Shown here piece after piece: positions 9,370 through 25,915 of a stretch of DNA of 64,000 nucleotides (position 1 is the stretch's first letter; each line of letters opens with the position of its first letter). The notes beneath the pieces are model-generated. The model worked only from the letters and a program-made list of their open reading frames with translations, was not told where the DNA came from and did not search any database. The position numbers were made by a program, and so were the translations under genes. This DNA is from Corallococcus caeni. GTDB lineage: Bacteria; Myxococcota; Myxococcia; Myxococcales; Myxococcaceae. The DNA lies in NCBI RefSeq assembly GCF_036245865.1, contig NZ_BTTW01000006.1, positions 186,001 to 250,000 of the forward strand, in the 5' to 3' direction.

Positions 9370-10434
9370 ATGCCGACGATGCCAGGGCTCGGTGAAACCG
9401 CGCGAGCCATCATCGCTGATGGAATGGGCATCCTGGCTGCGGACGAGACGGTCTCCACGATCACGAAGCGCCTGACCGCGCGCGCGATCGAGTCGACCGC
9501 GGACAGCCGCCGCGCCTACCGGGAGCTGCTCTTCACGACGCCCGGCATCGCCGAGTTCATCGGGGGGACCATCCTGCAGGACGAGACGATCCGGCAGGAC
9601 AGCGCGGCAGGCACTCCGCTGATCGAGCTGCTGGCGGACCGCGGCATCATCCCCGGCATCAAGGTCGATGCCGGTGTCCGCCCCCTGGCCGGCGCGCCGG
9701 GAGAGTCCATCACGGAGGGGCTCGACGGGCTCCGCGAGCGGCTTGCGGAGTACCGCGAGCTGGGGGCGCGCTTCGCCAAGTGGCGCGCGGTCTTCGTCAT
9801 CCGCGCCGGGCTGCCCAGCGCGACGTGCATCCACGCGAACGCGCACGCGCTCGCGCGTTACGCCGCGCTCTGCCAGGAGCAGGGCCTGGTGCCCATCGTG
9901 GAGCCCGAGGTCCTGATGGACGGCGCGCATGCGCTCGAGCGGTGTGAGGACGTGACGGGGCGCGTGCTGCAAGCGGTCTTCAACGAGCTCTTCGTCGCGC
10001 GGGTGGCCCTGGAGGGGATGTTGCTCAAGCCGAACATGATCACCGCGGGCCAGGGCTTCGCGAGACAGGCTCCGGTGCGGGAGGTGGCGGAGGCGACGTT
10101 GCGCGTCCTGACCCACCATGTGCCGCCCGCGGTCCCCGGGGTCGTCTTCCTTTCCGGCGGACAGGACGCGGTCCTGGCCACGAAGCACCTCAACGCCATC
10201 AATGCGCTGGAGGGCCCGAAGCCCTGGAAGCTGAGCTTCTCCTTCGGTCGCGCGCTGCAGGACGAGGCGCTCGAAACCTGGAGGGGCCGGAGCGAGCAGG
10301 TGCCCGCCGCCCAGCGGGCGTTCCACCACCGCGCCTGGTGCGACAGCGCGGCGGTGCTGGGCGCCTACACCGCGGACATGGAGGGCGAGCCGGGCTTCGC
10401 CCCAGCCGAAGAAGCACACCCCACCCACCACTGA
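9370..10434 (+). CDS. Class I fructose-bisphosphate aldolase
   Basis: A 354-residue Schiff-base aldolase of the animal-type class I family, interconverting fructose 1,6-bisphosphate with dihydroxyacetone phosphate and glyceraldehyde 3-phosphate. Catalytic lysines are visible in GIKVD (K98), FAKWR (K137) and the Schiff-base motif LLKPNM (K220). The C-terminus is not the usual tyrosine tail but ends in a histidine-rich HPTHH. The ATG at 9370 has a GGAGG site 5-7 bases upstream. Thirteen bases separate its stop from the phosphoketolase start, so the two genes form an operon. Confidence 0.95.
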   Translation: MPTMPGLGETARAIIADGMGILAADETVSTITKRLTARAIESTADSRRAYRELLFTTPGIAEFIGGTILQDETIRQDSAAGTPLIELLADRGIIPGIKVDAGVRPLAGAPGESITEGLDGLRERLAEYRELGARFAKWRAVFVIRAGLPSATCIHANAHALARYAALCQEQGLVPIVEPEVLMDGAHALERCEDVTGRVLQAVFNELFVARVALEGMLLKPNMITAGQGFARQAPVREVAEATLRVLTHHVPPAVPGVVFLSGGQDAVLATKHLNAINALEGPKPWKLSFSFGRALQDEALETWRGRSEQVPAAQRAFHHRAWCDSAAVLGAYTADMEGEPGFAPAEEAHPTHH

Positions 10435-10447
10435 TGAGAGGCATGTC

Positions 10448-12916
10448 ATGGCACACCCCGAAGGGACGGAAGCGTCTGAGTATGGGCGGCCCTTGTCCGC
10501 AAGGGAGCACGGCCAGGGGCCCTCCGCACCAGGCCGCGAGCGGACCCGGGGCGGGGGACCGCTCACCGCCAGGGAAGTGGAGCTGATGAACGCGTACTGG
10601 CGCGCGTGCAACTACCTGGCGGTGGGGATGATCTACCTCCAGGACAACCCGCTGCTGCGGCGGCCCCTGGTGCCGAAGGACGTGAAGCACCGGCTGCTGG
10701 GCCACTGGGGCGCGAGCCCGGCGCTCTCGTTCACCTGGGTCCACCTGAACCGGCTCATCGTGGAGCAGAACCTGGACGTCATCTTCGTGGCCGGGCCGGG
10801 CCACGGCGCCCCGGGCGTGCTCGGGCCGGCGTACCTGGAGGGCACCTATTCGGAGGTCTATCCGGACAAGAGCCAGGACGCGGAGGGGATGCAGAAGTTC
10901 TTCAAGCAGTTCTCCTTCCCCGGCCACATCGGCAGCCACGTCACCCCGGAGACGCCGGGCTCCATCCATGAAGGCGGCGAGCTGGGCTACAGCCTCTCCC
11001 ACGCGTACGGCATGGCCTTCGACAACCCGGACCTCATCGTCGCCTGCGTCGTGGGTGACGGCGAGGCGGAGACGGGGCCGCTCGCGACGGCCTGGCACTC
11101 GAACAAGTTCATCAGCCCCGTGCGGGACGGCGCCGTGCTGCCCATCCTGAACCTCAACGGGTACAAGATCGCCAACCCCACCATCCTCGCCCGCATCAGC
11201 CCGGAGGAGCTGGAGGCCCTGTTCGTCGGCTACGGCTACAAGCCCTACTTCGTCGAGGGCAGCGACCCGGCCCAGATGCACCAGAAGATGGCGGAGACCC
11301 TGGAGCAGGCCGTCGCGGAGATCCGCGCCCTGCAGAAGACGGCGCGGCTGACGGACACGCCGACGCGCCCCCGCTGGCCCATGATCGTCCTGCGCTCACC
11401 CAAGGGCTGGACCGGTCCGAAGGAGCTGGACGGGCACAAGCTGGAGGGCTCCTGGCGCTCACACCAGGTCCCCTTCGGCGCCGTGCGCGAAAACCCGGCG
11501 CACCTGAAGGCGCTCGAGGACTGGATGCGCAGCTACCGGCCCGAGGAGCTGTTCGACGCGGAGGGGCGGCTGATGCCGGAGCTCCGGTCGCTCGCGCCCA
11601 AGGGACACCGGCGGATGAGCGCGAACCCCCACGCCAACGGCGGCCTGCTCCGCAAGGCGCTCAAGCTGCCGGACTTCCGCGACTACGCGGTCAAGGTCGG
11701 CACACGCGGCACCACGCTGCATGAGAACACGAAGCCGCTCGGCGAGTTCCTGCGCGACATCATGCGCGACAACCCGGCGAGCTTCCGCGTCTTCGGCCCG
11801 GACGAGACCGCCTCCAACCGCCTCCAGGCCATCTACGAGGTGAGCGGGAAGACCTGGATGGCCAACCTGTTGCCGGAGGACGCGGACGGGGGCTACCTCG
11901 CGCGGGACGGCCGCGTGATGGAGATGCTGTCGGAGCACACGCTGCTGGGCTGGCTGGAGGGGTATGTGCTCACGGGGCGGCACGGCTTCTTCCACACGTA
12001 TGAGGCGTTCGCCCACGTCGTGGACTCCATGTTCAACCAGCACGCCAAGTGGTTGGACATCAGCAAGAACCACGTGAAATGGCGGGCGCCGGTCGCCTCG
12101 GAGAACATCCTGCTGTCCTCGACGGTGTGGCGTCAGGACCACAACGGGTTCTCACATCAGGACCCGGGCTTCATCGACCTGGTGACGAACAAGTCCGGCA
12201 CGGTCACGCGCATCTACCTGCCGCCGGACGCCAACACGCTGCTGGTGGTGGCGGACCAATGCCTGCGCAGCACCGACTGCGTGAACGTCATCGTCGCGGA
12301 CAAGCAGAAGCACCTTCAGTTCACCAGCATCGACGAGGCCGTCGCCCACTGCGCCAAGGGGCTTGGCATCTGGAAGCGGGCCAGCACGGACGAGGACGCG
12401 GAGCCGGACGTCATCATGGCCTGCTGCGGCGACGTGGCGACGCAGGAGGCCCTGGCCGCCGCCTCCATCCTCCGCGCGCGCGCACCGAACCTGAAGCTGC
12501 GCTTCATCAACGTCGTCGACCTGTTCAAGCTGCAGTCGTCGGCGGACCACCCGCACGGGTCCACCCAACGTGAGTTCCAGGGCCTGTTCCCGCCGGGCAA
12601 GCCCATCATCTTCAGCTTCCACGGCTATGCCTCGCTCATCCACAAGCTGGCGTATCGCTTCATCGACCACGAAGACCTGCACGTGCATGGCTACCGGGAG
12701 AAGGGCAACATCAACACGCCCTTCGAGCTGGCGATCCTGAACGAGACCTCCCGCTTCCACTTGGTCATCGACGTCATCGACCGCGTGCCGGGGCTGACGG
12801 TGAAGGCGGGGCACCTGAAGGAGGAGATGAAGAACGCCATCCTCGACAACCTGGCCTACGCGCACGAGCACGGCCGGGACCGGCCTGAGATCGCCGACTG
12901 GACCTGGCCGGATTGA
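10448..12916 (+). CDS. xfp: Xylulose-5-phosphate/fructose-6-phosphate phosphoketolase
   Basis: An 822-residue thiamine-diphosphate enzyme that splits xylulose 5-phosphate (and often fructose 6-phosphate) into acetyl phosphate and a sugar phosphate. Family blocks are GPGHGAPG (residues 116-123), the TPP motif GDGEAETGP with the distal asparagine of [12 protein letters not shown], and [19 protein letters not shown]. The N-terminus has about 40 extra, low-complexity residues before the canonical start of the fold. It is the second gene of an operon with class I aldolase and is followed by a long hairpin at 12925-12962. The pairing provides a shunt from glycolytic sugar phosphates to acetyl phosphate. 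Confidence 0.95.
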   Translation: MAHPEGTEASEYGRPLSAREHGQGPSAPGRERTRGGGPLTAREVELMNAYWRACNYLAVGMIYLQDNPLLRRPLVPKDVKHRLLGHWGASPALSFTWVHLNRLIVEQNLDVIFVAGPGHGAPGVLGPAYLEGTYSEVYPDKSQDAEGMQKFFKQFSFPGHIGSHVTPETPGSIHEGGELGYSLSHAYGMAFDNPDLIVACVVGDGEAETGPLATAWHSNKFISPVRDGAVLPILNLNGYKIANPTILARISPEELEALFVGYGYKPYFVEGSDPAQMHQKMAETLEQAVAEIRALQKTARLTDTPTRPRWPMIVLRSPKGWTGPKELDGHKLEGSWRSHQVPFGAVRENPAHLKALEDWMRSYRPEELFDAEGRLMPELRSLAPKGHRRMSANPHANGGLLRKALKLPDFRDYAVKVGTRGTTLHENTKPLGEFLRDIMRDNPASFRVFGPDETASNRLQAIYEVSGKTWMANLLPEDADGGYLARDGRVMEMLSEHTLLGWLEGYVLTGRHGFFHTYEAFAHVVDSMFNQHAKWLDISKNHVKWRAPVASENILLSSTVWRQDHNGFSHQDPGFIDLVTNKSGTVTRIYLPPDANTLLVVADQCLRSTDCVNVIVADKQKHLQFTSIDEAVAHCAKGLGIWKRASTDEDAEPDVIMACCGDVATQEALAAASILRARAPNLKLRFINVVDLFKLQSSADHPHGSTQREFQGLFPPGKPIIFSFHGYASLIHKLAYRFIDHEDLHVHGYREKGNINTPFELAILNETSRFHLVIDVIDRVPGLTVKAGHLKEEMKNAILDNLAYAHEHGRDRPEIADWTWPD

Positions 12917-12924
12917 TGAACAGT

Positions 12925-12962
12925 GGCTCACGCATGGCGCGGCGGTGCGCCATGCGTGAGCC
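12925..12962. terminator. Strong hairpin between convergent genes
   Basis: A perfect 16-bp inverted repeat (GGCTCACGCATGGCGC, 12925-12940, with its complement at 12947-12962) and a 6-base loop lie between the phosphoketolase stop and the converging lipoprotein gene. No T tract follows on either strand, so it is a candidate bidirectional or Rho-assisted terminator. Confidence 0.7.
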
Positions 12963-12968
12963 CGTGCG

Positions 12969-15038
12969 CTACTGCCCCAGGACGACGCGGAAGATCCGCT
13001 CGTTGCTGTTGTTGGGGATGCTGTCCTTGTCACCCTGGTTGGTGGTGGTCAGCCACAGGTTGCCGTCCAGGGTCGGCTCGACGGTGCGCAGCCGGCCGTA
13101 GGTGCCCACGAAGAACTGCTGCACGTTGGTCAGGCTGGAGCCGCTGATGACCTCGCGGTAGAGGCGCGTGCCGCGGGCGCAGGCCACGTAGAGGACGTCG
13201 CGCACCACCGCGATGCCGGAGCAGGAGCCCTCCGCCGTGGAGTAGGTCTGCTTCGGCGCGATGTAGCCGGCCGTCGCGCAGCCCGACCCGCCCTGCGACA
13301 CCGTGCCCTCGCAGTTCGGCCAGCCGTAGTTGCCGCCCTTCTGGATGAGGTTGGTCTCATCCATCACGGAGTTGCCGAACTCCTGCTCCCAGAGGCGGCC
13401 CTGCGAGTCGAACGCCAGCCCCTGCGGGTTGCGGTGGCCGTAGCTCCAGACGTAGTTGCCGAAGGGGTTGTCGGACGGGACCGTGCCGTCGGCGTTGAGC
13501 CGCAGCACCTTGCCGGCCAGGTTGTTGACGTCCTGCGCGTACGCGCCGTTCTGCGCATCCCCGGTGGACGCGTAGAGCTTGCCGTCCGGCCCGAAGCGCA
13601 GGCGCCCGCCGTTGTGGAACTTGTTGCGGCCGATGCCCTGGAGCAGCACCTGGAGCGACGCGGTGTTCAGGGTGCCGTTCTCATACCGCAGGCGCACGAT
13701 GCGGTTGTCGGTGGGGGAGGTGTGCATCACGTACAGCCACCGGTCGGTAGAGAAGGTGGGGGAGAGGGCCAGCCCCATCAGCCCGCCCTCGCCGTCGGTG
13801 CTCTGCACGTTGGGGACGGTGCCCACGGACGTCTTCTGGCCCGTCGCCGGATCCAGGCGAACGATGTCCTGCGCGTCCCGGCGGCCGTAGAGCACCGAGC
13901 CGTCCGGCAGGTTCACCAGGCCCCACGGGATGTCCGTGTCGGTGGCGACCTGGGTGACGGAGCAGACGGGGTTCGCGCAGGCCTGGCCGGTGGTGACCGT
14001 CGCCGCCGGGCTCTGGGCGGACGCGTTGCCCTGGGCGTCACGCGCGAGCACGGCGTAGCTGTAGGCCGTGTTCGGGGACAGGCCGCTGTCGACGAAGGTC
14101 GTCCCGGGCGGCGAGCCAGACGACGTGCCAATCTTCACGCCCCCGCGGAACACGTCGTACGCGGTCACGCCCACGTTGTCGGTGGACGCGCTCCACGTCA
14201 CGGTCACGCTGGTGCCGGAGGCGGTGGCGGTGACGCCGGCCGGAACGGTGGGCGCCTGCGTGTCCACCTGGCACGGCGGCGGGGTGATGGAGAGCGTGGC
14301 GCTGCCCTGGGAGACATTGCCCGCCGCGTCCCGCGCATTCACATACAGGCCCCAGGTCGCGCCGGGGACCACGGTCAGCCCGGTGGACACGACCGCGCCG
14401 GAGACGGACTTCATGAGCTGACCGTCGTGGTAGACGTCGTAGAAGGCGACGCCCTCGTTGTCCGTGGACGGGGACCAGGAGAGCGTGGCCGTGTTGCACG
14501 TCACGTTGGACAGCGCGAGCCCCGTGGGCACGGTGGGGGGCTGGGTGTCGGGCGGCAGCGACCACTGCTGGTTCGTCTGGCCGTTGCAATTCCAGACGAC
14601 GACCTTCGAGCTGTTGGCGGTGGCCTGGCCGGACACGTCGAGGCACAGCGCGGACGCGGTGTGGACGACCGCGCCGTTGGCGTTGCGGACCCACCGCTGG
14701 TTCGCCGTCCCATCGCAGACGACGCTGACGGCCCGGGCTCCGGCGCCGGCGGTCTCCGGCTGGATGCACCGGGCGCCGTCGAACACGCGCAGCTCGCCCT
14801 CGGGCGTGAACAGGAACCGTTGGTTCGCCTGCCCGTGGCAGTCATAGATGTGGAGCTCCTGCCCCGGCGTCTGGCTGTTCTGCGCCACGTCGAGGCAGCG
14901 GCCGGACTGCACGCCGATGAGCCGGGTGCCCGCGGTCACCGCGGCGTCCTGTGCCTGGAGTTCGGGGGCGTCCTCCGGCTTTCCTTCACAACCCACGACG
15001 GCGACCAGGAGTCCGGCCACCAGGTAACGAATGTGCAT
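12969..15038 (-). CDS. Secreted lipoprotein: ricin lectin, two FnIII domains and a glucose/sorbosone dehydrogenase
   Basis: A 689-residue exported protein. The lipobox is VAVVGC (Cys17). Residues about 35-165 form a ricin-type beta-trefoil with repeated Q-x-W-like motifs (NQRWVRN, NQQWSLPP). Two fibronectin type III domains follow (about 170-360; repeated SWSPSTDNEGV and TWSASTDNVGV). The C-terminal 330 residues are a PQQ-type glucose/sorbosone dehydrogenase propeller (ELRVFDG-like blades, KFHNGGRLRFGPDGKLY, YGHRNPQGLAFD, GGNYGWP). The start at 15038 has AAGGAG 7 bases upstream; the longer frame to 15158 is not needed. It probably binds and oxidises extracellular sugars; the lectin domain suggests attachment to polysaccharide. 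It stands alone, converging with phosphoketolase. Confidence 0.9.
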   Translation of the reverse strand: MHIRYLVAGLLVAVVGCEGKPEDAPELQAQDAAVTAGTRLIGVQSGRCLDVAQNSQTPGQELHIYDCHGQANQRFLFTPEGELRVFDGARCIQPETAGAGARAVSVVCDGTANQRWVRNANGAVVHTASALCLDVSGQATANSSKVVVWNCNGQTNQQWSLPPDTQPPTVPTGLALSNVTCNTATLSWSPSTDNEGVAFYDVYHDGQLMKSVSGAVVSTGLTVVPGATWGLYVNARDAAGNVSQGSATLSITPPPCQVDTQAPTVPAGVTATASGTSVTVTWSASTDNVGVTAYDVFRGGVKIGTSSGSPPGTTFVDSGLSPNTAYSYAVLARDAQGNASAQSPAATVTTGQACANPVCSVTQVATDTDIPWGLVNLPDGSVLYGRRDAQDIVRLDPATGQKTSVGTVPNVQSTDGEGGLMGLALSPTFSTDRWLYVMHTSPTDNRIVRLRYENGTLNTASLQVLLQGIGRNKFHNGGRLRFGPDGKLYASTGDAQNGAYAQDVNNLAGKVLRLNADGTVPSDNPFGNYVWSYGHRNPQGLAFDSQGRLWEQEFGNSVMDETNLIQKGGNYGWPNCEGTVSQGGSGCATAGYIAPKQTYSTAEGSCSGIAVVRDVLYVACARGTRLYREVISGSSLTNVQQFFVGTYGRLRTVEPTLDGNLWLTTTNQGDKDSIPNNSNERIFRVVLGQ

Positions 15039-15168
15039 CGAGAGGCTCCTTTGCATTCCTCTTCTTTCACGGAATTCAAGGTGTCCCTCAAGTGAACTCT
15101 CCGGGATGTTTGCCCGGGTGTCCACCGGCCCACGTCCCTGGATGCTCCTCTCGCTCACTGAGACGTCA

Positions 15169-15202
15169 GGAGCCGTCCCCAGCTTCCATGGGGACGGGCT
15201 CC
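15169..15202 (-). terminator. Hairpin after the M4 peptidase gene
   Basis: GGAGCCGTCCCC (15169-15180) pairs with GGGGACGGGCTCC (15190-15202) with one bulged G and a 9-base loop. It lies just after the stop of the peptidase gene at 15220 and before the next minus-strand gene. No T tract is present, so it is a probable but not certain terminator. Confidence 0.5.
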
Positions 15203-15219
15203 CGGGCCGTGCAGGCTCA

Positions 15220-18200
15220 CTACGTGTGGCAGACCAGATACTGAGACGTGGTGGAGGCGGTATTCACCGCGCACCACAGTGACTTGCTGGACGTGTTCCC
15301 CCATGTGTCCTTGGCGGTGACCGAGAACGGCAGCTCCGTCTGGATGGTGGTCGTGCCAGGGATGTTCCACAGCACGGACCAGGGTGCCTGGGTCAGCGTG
15401 GTGGTGAAAGCGGGCGTCACCAGCCCGCCGGTGAGGGTGACGGATTGGATGCCGCGGGGGTCGCTCACGGGCTCCGCTGAGACGAGGTACGCGCGGCGCG
15501 AGCCGTAGACCGTGAGGTTGATGGTGGGACCGGTGTTGTCCGCTGTCACCGTGCGCGTCTCCGGAGAGCTGGAGACGCCGTTGATGTCCGTGCACTGGAA
15601 CAGCAGCGAATAGTCCCCGTCCGTCCGGCCCGAGGTGTCGACCACGAACTCGTAGGGCGCGGTGGTGTCCGTCTGGGTGATGACCCCGCCCTCACGCAGC
15701 TCCACGTGGTGCACCCCTTCCGTGTCCGTGCACTGCACGGTGAACTTCGGCTTCTTCGGCAGGGTGTCGTCCCGGGTGATGCCCGTGATGACCGGCGGGG
15801 TGAGGTCCTTGACGAACGCCGTCTGGAAGTTCGTCGTGTTGCCGCACTGGTCGCTGACGATGGCCTGGAACGTGTGCGCCCCCGCGGCCATCGCCTCACC
15901 GAAGTCCAGCACGTAGGACGGCGTCGTGGGCTGCGCCACCAGGTTGGCGTCCACATACAGCGCATACGGATACTCGAGACCGCAGCCATCCGCCGCGCTG
16001 AAGGTCAGCCGCACCAGGGCGCCCAGCTGGGTCTTGGCGAAGCTCACCGTCGGAGGCCTGCGGTCGAGCGGGGCCCCCTGGGACACGGTCTGCTTGTTAC
16101 CGAAGGTGTCCGTCACCTCCACGATGAGGTTGTGGACCAGCGGATCCGTGGGCGTGTAGCTGGCCTGGTACGTGGTGGCGGGGTTCGTCCGCGTGGCGAA
16201 CACGATGCCGTCCACCTTGAAGTCCACGCGCGCCACCGGGGAGGCGTCGCTCACCGAGACATTCACCGGGAACGGAGACTCGTCCCCCGTGCCCACCGTC
16301 ATCGTCACGCTGGGGGGCGTGTTGTCCACCTTCAAGGTGTCGTGGCGGACGGTGACGTTCATGTATTCGTCGTAGACCCGGATGACCAGGTCGTGGGTGC
16401 CATCGGTCCAGGTGGAGGTGTCCAGCGCCTGTTCGTAGGGGGGAACGAAGATGCCGTACAGGAACCGGCTGCCGTCGAGGAAGTCCACGGTGCGGATGCC
16501 GGAGGTGTCCCTCGGGATGACGGTGTAGAAGGGCTGCTTCGGCGTACCGGAGCGGAGGAAGGAGAAGTCGGGCGGGGTCTTGTCCAACACGACCGTCACC
16601 GTCCTCGTGGCCAGGTTCTGCCAGTAGTCCCACGCCTGCAATTGGACCGTGTGGCTTCCACCGGCCAGCGCGGTGCCCGGGAGGGTCTGCGTGAACTGCC
16701 AGCCGGCCAGCGACTTGATCTGCGTGCCGCCGTCCAGCACCAGCCGCGGCGCGGTGGTGTACTGCCCCGGCACCTCGGCGTCGGTGATGGTGCCGGTGCA
16801 CTCGATGTCCTCGTTCACCTGCCGGCAGCTCAGCGTCGTCTGCGGCGGCACGGAGTCCGGCTTGTAGCCGACGTTGACGGCCGCGAACGCGCGGGCCACG
16901 GCCAGCATCCGGGGGCCTCCCTGCACGCCGTCCCGTGTGGTCGCCGCCGCGAGCGCCGCCTGGCGGGCATCCAGGTAGTCCGAGCCCAGGGGCATCAGCT
17001 GCACGGCGAGCGCCCAGATGCGCAGCGCCTCCGCGGCCCCCACGCCGCTGAACCCTTCGGGCACCAGGTAGGAGTACCACGGGCTCTGGGGCTGGGAGCT
17101 GGCGCCATAGGCCAGCAGCAGGAACATCCGGCTCAGGGGGCCCGAGGAGAAGTGCTCGTCCGCGAAGCCGATGGAGTCGAACCACTCCGGATACATGGGC
17201 GACAGGAGGTTGCGGGACACGACGCCCGTCTCCTCGGCGACGGTGAGGTTCGAGGTCTTCACCGTCACCCCATCGATGTTCGTCGACGTGGACGACACCC
17301 GCTTCGCGTCGCGCAGCAGTTCGGTGACGAAGCCGAAGATGTCTCCCGTTCCCTCGTTCAGTCCGGCCTGCTCCGAGCCACTGGATGGAACGTCCGAGGG
17401 GTCACCCGCCAGCTCCCGGGCGAAGAAGTCATGGGCCAGCTCGTGGCCCACGACGTCGGTGGTCGTGAACGGGGTTTTGGGACTGGCATTGAGGGCGCGA
17501 TAGCCGAACCGGATGGCGGGTTCGGTTTCGTCGGGGTCATAGAAGGCGTTCTCCGCGGGCACGTGCACCCGGACGCGGAAGGTCGTGCCGTTGCCCGTCG
17601 GGCCCGCGCGCCCCAGGAAGGTCTCGTAGACGGACCAGGCCAGGCCCACGGCGTGGTAGGCGTCCACCGCCGCGGTCTCTCCATTGGTCCCGAGCGGGCC
17701 CCCTCCACTGTAGCGGAGCCCGTCGCCAAAAATCAGGTCCGCGCTCTGGTAGAGCTCGTAGGTGCCGCTCCTTGGCGACTGGGGAACGTACGCCTCGTAG
17801 TCGTTGTTGTGCGCATCCCGCAGCCGGTTGACCTGCCCGTAGGTCTCATAGAACGCGACGAACGAGATCGGGCCCGCGTAGTAGCCCGTGCCCCGCGCCT
17901 TCTTGAACTGCCCCGCCAGGCCCGTGTGTTCGAGCGGCTCCAGGCGCAACACCTCGCCGGAGCGGGCATCCACCTGCGCGCTCCACCGCCGCCGCGCGTC
18001 CCCTCCCGTGGAGAGCTTCAGCCGGTAGATGAGCCGCAGGCCCGTCACCACCCGCTCGAAGTCCGCGGCGTTCCGGGGGCCGGCGACGCGCGGCGCTGCC
18101 TCCTTCCGCAGCTGGCGCGCCTCGGTGGGCAGGAGCACGAGCCGAGCGGATTCCACCTTCGCGCTGGAGTCCTTCATCGCCGCGAGCGCGGCGTCCCGGG

Positions 18201-18522
18201 CCTGGGCCTCGGTGAGCCGGGCCTCCGTCTCCACGGCCCCGGTGGGCTGGAAGCGGACGTTGGAGAAGAGGGTCTGGTCCAGTGCCGTCTTCGCTTCCAA
18301 CCCCCAGATGGGCACGCCCCGGAAGTGGAGCGCCTGCCGCCGCCCCTGCGCGTCCGGTACCAGTGACACATCCTTCGGGTCGAAGCCGCGCTCCGCCACG
18401 AGCTGCTCGGCCCGCGTCCGGACCGGAGCCTTTTCGGGCTCCGAGGCGTCTTCCGACGACGTGGGACCACAGCTCAGACACAACAAGGCAAGGCTGCCCC
18501 GCAGCCATGAACGCAATCGCAT
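15220..18522 (-). CDS. M4 (thermolysin-type) metallopeptidase lipoprotein with C-terminal Ig-like repeats
   Basis: A 1,100-residue secreted protease. A lipobox-like LCLSCG (Cys18) follows a short signal. A propeptide (about 30-210) precedes the peptidase domain. Zinc motif HELAH is at residues 360-364, with the third ligand in LNEGTGD (E390) and the downstream DEHFSSGPLSRMF block that holds the thermolysin-type catalytic histidine. From about residue 590 the rest consists of roughly five Ig-like beta domains (repeats of TPPSVTM, PPTVSF, PPVITG). The ATG at 18522 has a GAGGGGGAG site; the ORF extends 11 codons upstream. An AT-rich inverted repeat lies 45 bases upstream. It is likely involved in extracellular protein degradation. 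Confidence 0.88.
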   Translation of the reverse strand: MRLRSWLRGSLALLCLSCGPTSSEDASEPEKAPVRTRAEQLVAERGFDPKDVSLVPDAQGRRQALHFRGVPIWGLEAKTALDQTLFSNVRFQPTGAVETEARLTEAQARDAALAAMKDSSAKVESARLVLLPTEARQLRKEAAPRVAGPRNAADFERVVTGLRLIYRLKLSTGGDARRRWSAQVDARSGEVLRLEPLEHTGLAGQFKKARGTGYYAGPISFVAFYETYGQVNRLRDAHNNDYEAYVPQSPRSGTYELYQSADLIFGDGLRYSGGGPLGTNGETAAVDAYHAVGLAWSVYETFLGRAGPTGNGTTFRVRVHVPAENAFYDPDETEPAIRFGYRALNASPKTPFTTTDVVGHELAHDFFARELAGDPSDVPSSGSEQAGLNEGTGDIFGFVTELLRDAKRVSSTSTNIDGVTVKTSNLTVAEETGVVSRNLLSPMYPEWFDSIGFADEHFSSGPLSRMFLLLAYGASSQPQSPWYSYLVPEGFSGVGAAEALRIWALAVQLMPLGSDYLDARQAALAAATTRDGVQGGPRMLAVARAFAAVNVGYKPDSVPPQTTLSCRQVNEDIECTGTITDAEVPGQYTTAPRLVLDGGTQIKSLAGWQFTQTLPGTALAGGSHTVQLQAWDYWQNLATRTVTVVLDKTPPDFSFLRSGTPKQPFYTVIPRDTSGIRTVDFLDGSRFLYGIFVPPYEQALDTSTWTDGTHDLVIRVYDEYMNVTVRHDTLKVDNTPPSVTMTVGTGDESPFPVNVSVSDASPVARVDFKVDGIVFATRTNPATTYQASYTPTDPLVHNLIVEVTDTFGNKQTVSQGAPLDRRPPTVSFAKTQLGALVRLTFSAADGCGLEYPYALYVDANLVAQPTTPSYVLDFGEAMAAGAHTFQAIVSDQCGNTTNFQTAFVKDLTPPVITGITRDDTLPKKPKFTVQCTDTEGVHHVELREGGVITQTDTTAPYEFVVDTSGRTDGDYSLLFQCTDINGVSSSPETRTVTADNTGPTINLTVYGSRRAYLVSAEPVSDPRGIQSVTLTGGLVTPAFTTTLTQAPWSVLWNIPGTTTIQTELPFSVTAKDTWGNTSSKSLWCAVNTASTTSQYLVCHT

Positions 18523-18566
18523 GGAACTCCCCCTCTGCCGGACTCGTGAAGACATCCAGCACCCGT

Positions 18567-18596
18567 GATTGCATGATTTACTGATTTATTGCAATC
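18567..18596. promoter_or_regulatory. AT-rich inverted repeat upstream of the M4 peptidase gene
   Basis: GATTGCA (18567-18573) and TGCAATC (18590-18596) form a perfect 7-bp inverted repeat around a 16-base AT-rich spacer. It is the only AT-rich stretch in a GC-rich intergenic region, 45 bases upstream of the ATG. Arm centres are 23 bases apart, about two helical turns, which fits a dimeric repressor or activator site. Inference only. Confidence 0.4.
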
Positions 18597-18643
18597 CCAC
18601 CCACGGCGCGCGAGTGCCCGGCCCCCGCCGCCGGTAGCGCGCG

Positions 18644-19585
18644 CTACTTCTTCGCGCCCCGGCCCTTGAACAGCTTCTGGCCCAGGGTGAAGAGCAGCAC
18701 CAGCACGGCGCCGGCGCCCAGCCCCACCGCGGCGTTGATCAGCATGGGAGCGAGCCCGCCCAGGACGCTGCCCACGCCCGGCACGCGCCCGGCCCAGGCG
18801 GAGAAGGACTCCTCCGCGTGGTGCAGGCCGGAGATGCCGTGCACGAGGATGCCGCCGCCCACCAGGAACATGGCCGCCGTCCCCGCCACGGAGAGGAACT
18901 TCATCAGCCACGGCGCCGCGCGGAGGATGCCCCTGCCCAGGCCGCTCGCGAAGCCCCCGCCCTTGCGGCTGAGGTACAGCCCCGCGTCGTCCAGCTTCAC
19001 GATGCCCGCCACGAGCCCGTACACCCCCACCGTCATGATGAGGGCGATGCCCACCATCACCGTGACGCGGGTGGCGAAGTCCGCGTCCGCCACCGTGCCC
19101 AGCGTGATGGCGATGATCTCCGCGGAGAGGATGAAGTCGGTGCGCACCGCGCCCTTGATCTTGTCCTTCTCCAGCGCGACCGGGTCCACGTTCGGATTCG
19201 TCAGGGCCTCGCGCAGCCCGGCGCGGTGCGCGTCGTCCTCTTCCTTGCTGTGCAGGAACTTGTGCGCCAGCTTCTCGAAGCCCTCGAAGCAGAGGAACGC
19301 GCCGCCCACCATCAGCAGCGGCGTCACCAGCCAGGGCACCAGCGCGCTGATGGCCAGCGCCGCCGGCACCAGGATGGCCTTGTTGACCAGGGAGCCCTTC
19401 GCCACCGCCCACACCACGGGCAGCTCGCGGTCCGCGTTCACGCCCGTCACCTGCTGCGCGTTGAGCGCCAGGTCGTCACCCAGCACGCCCGCCGTCTTCT
19501 TCGCCGCCACCTTCGTCAGGATGGAGACGTCATCCAGGATGGTCGCGATGTCGTCGATGAGCGCAATCAGGCTGCTGCCTGCCAT
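18644..19585 (-). CDS. DUF808 family inner-membrane protein (YedI-like)
   Basis: A 313-residue polytopic membrane protein whose N-terminus, [15 protein letters not shown] followed by [19 protein letters not shown], is the DUF808 signature. About seven or eight hydrophobic segments follow, and the protein ends in a basic tail. Length agrees with E. coli YedI. The function of the family is unknown. It is monocistronic as far as can be seen, lying between the giant histidine kinase and the M4 peptidase on the same strand. Confidence 0.9.
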   Translation of the reverse strand: MAGSSLIALIDDIATILDDVSILTKVAAKKTAGVLGDDLALNAQQVTGVNADRELPVVWAVAKGSLVNKAILVPAALAISALVPWLVTPLLMVGGAFLCFEGFEKLAHKFLHSKEEDDAHRAGLREALTNPNVDPVALEKDKIKGAVRTDFILSAEIIAITLGTVADADFATRVTVMVGIALIMTVGVYGLVAGIVKLDDAGLYLSRKGGGFASGLGRGILRAAPWLMKFLSVAGTAAMFLVGGGILVHGISGLHHAEESFSAWAGRVPGVGSVLGGLAPMLINAAVGLGAGAVLVLLFTLGQKLFKGRGAKK

Positions 19586-19676
19586 GGAGGTCTTCCGGGA
19601 GAGGAGGGTGGTGACGTCGTCTACGGGCCTTTTGGATTAGCACAGCCCGGGGGGGCCGTGCTCCAGGGACCGGAGG

Positions 19677-25766
<6,090 letters not shown>

Positions 25767-25915
25767 CAAGAGCGTTCGTTACCACACGCGCAAACGGGGC
25801 AGGCGGAGCGCCTGGAACGAAGGTTGGCCCCTCGACGCAGGCTCTGGAGGCCGACCGTCCGGCCCCCAACCCGGGCACGGCTGCTCGCGTGCCCTCCGGC
25901 AAGGCGAGCGGACGC

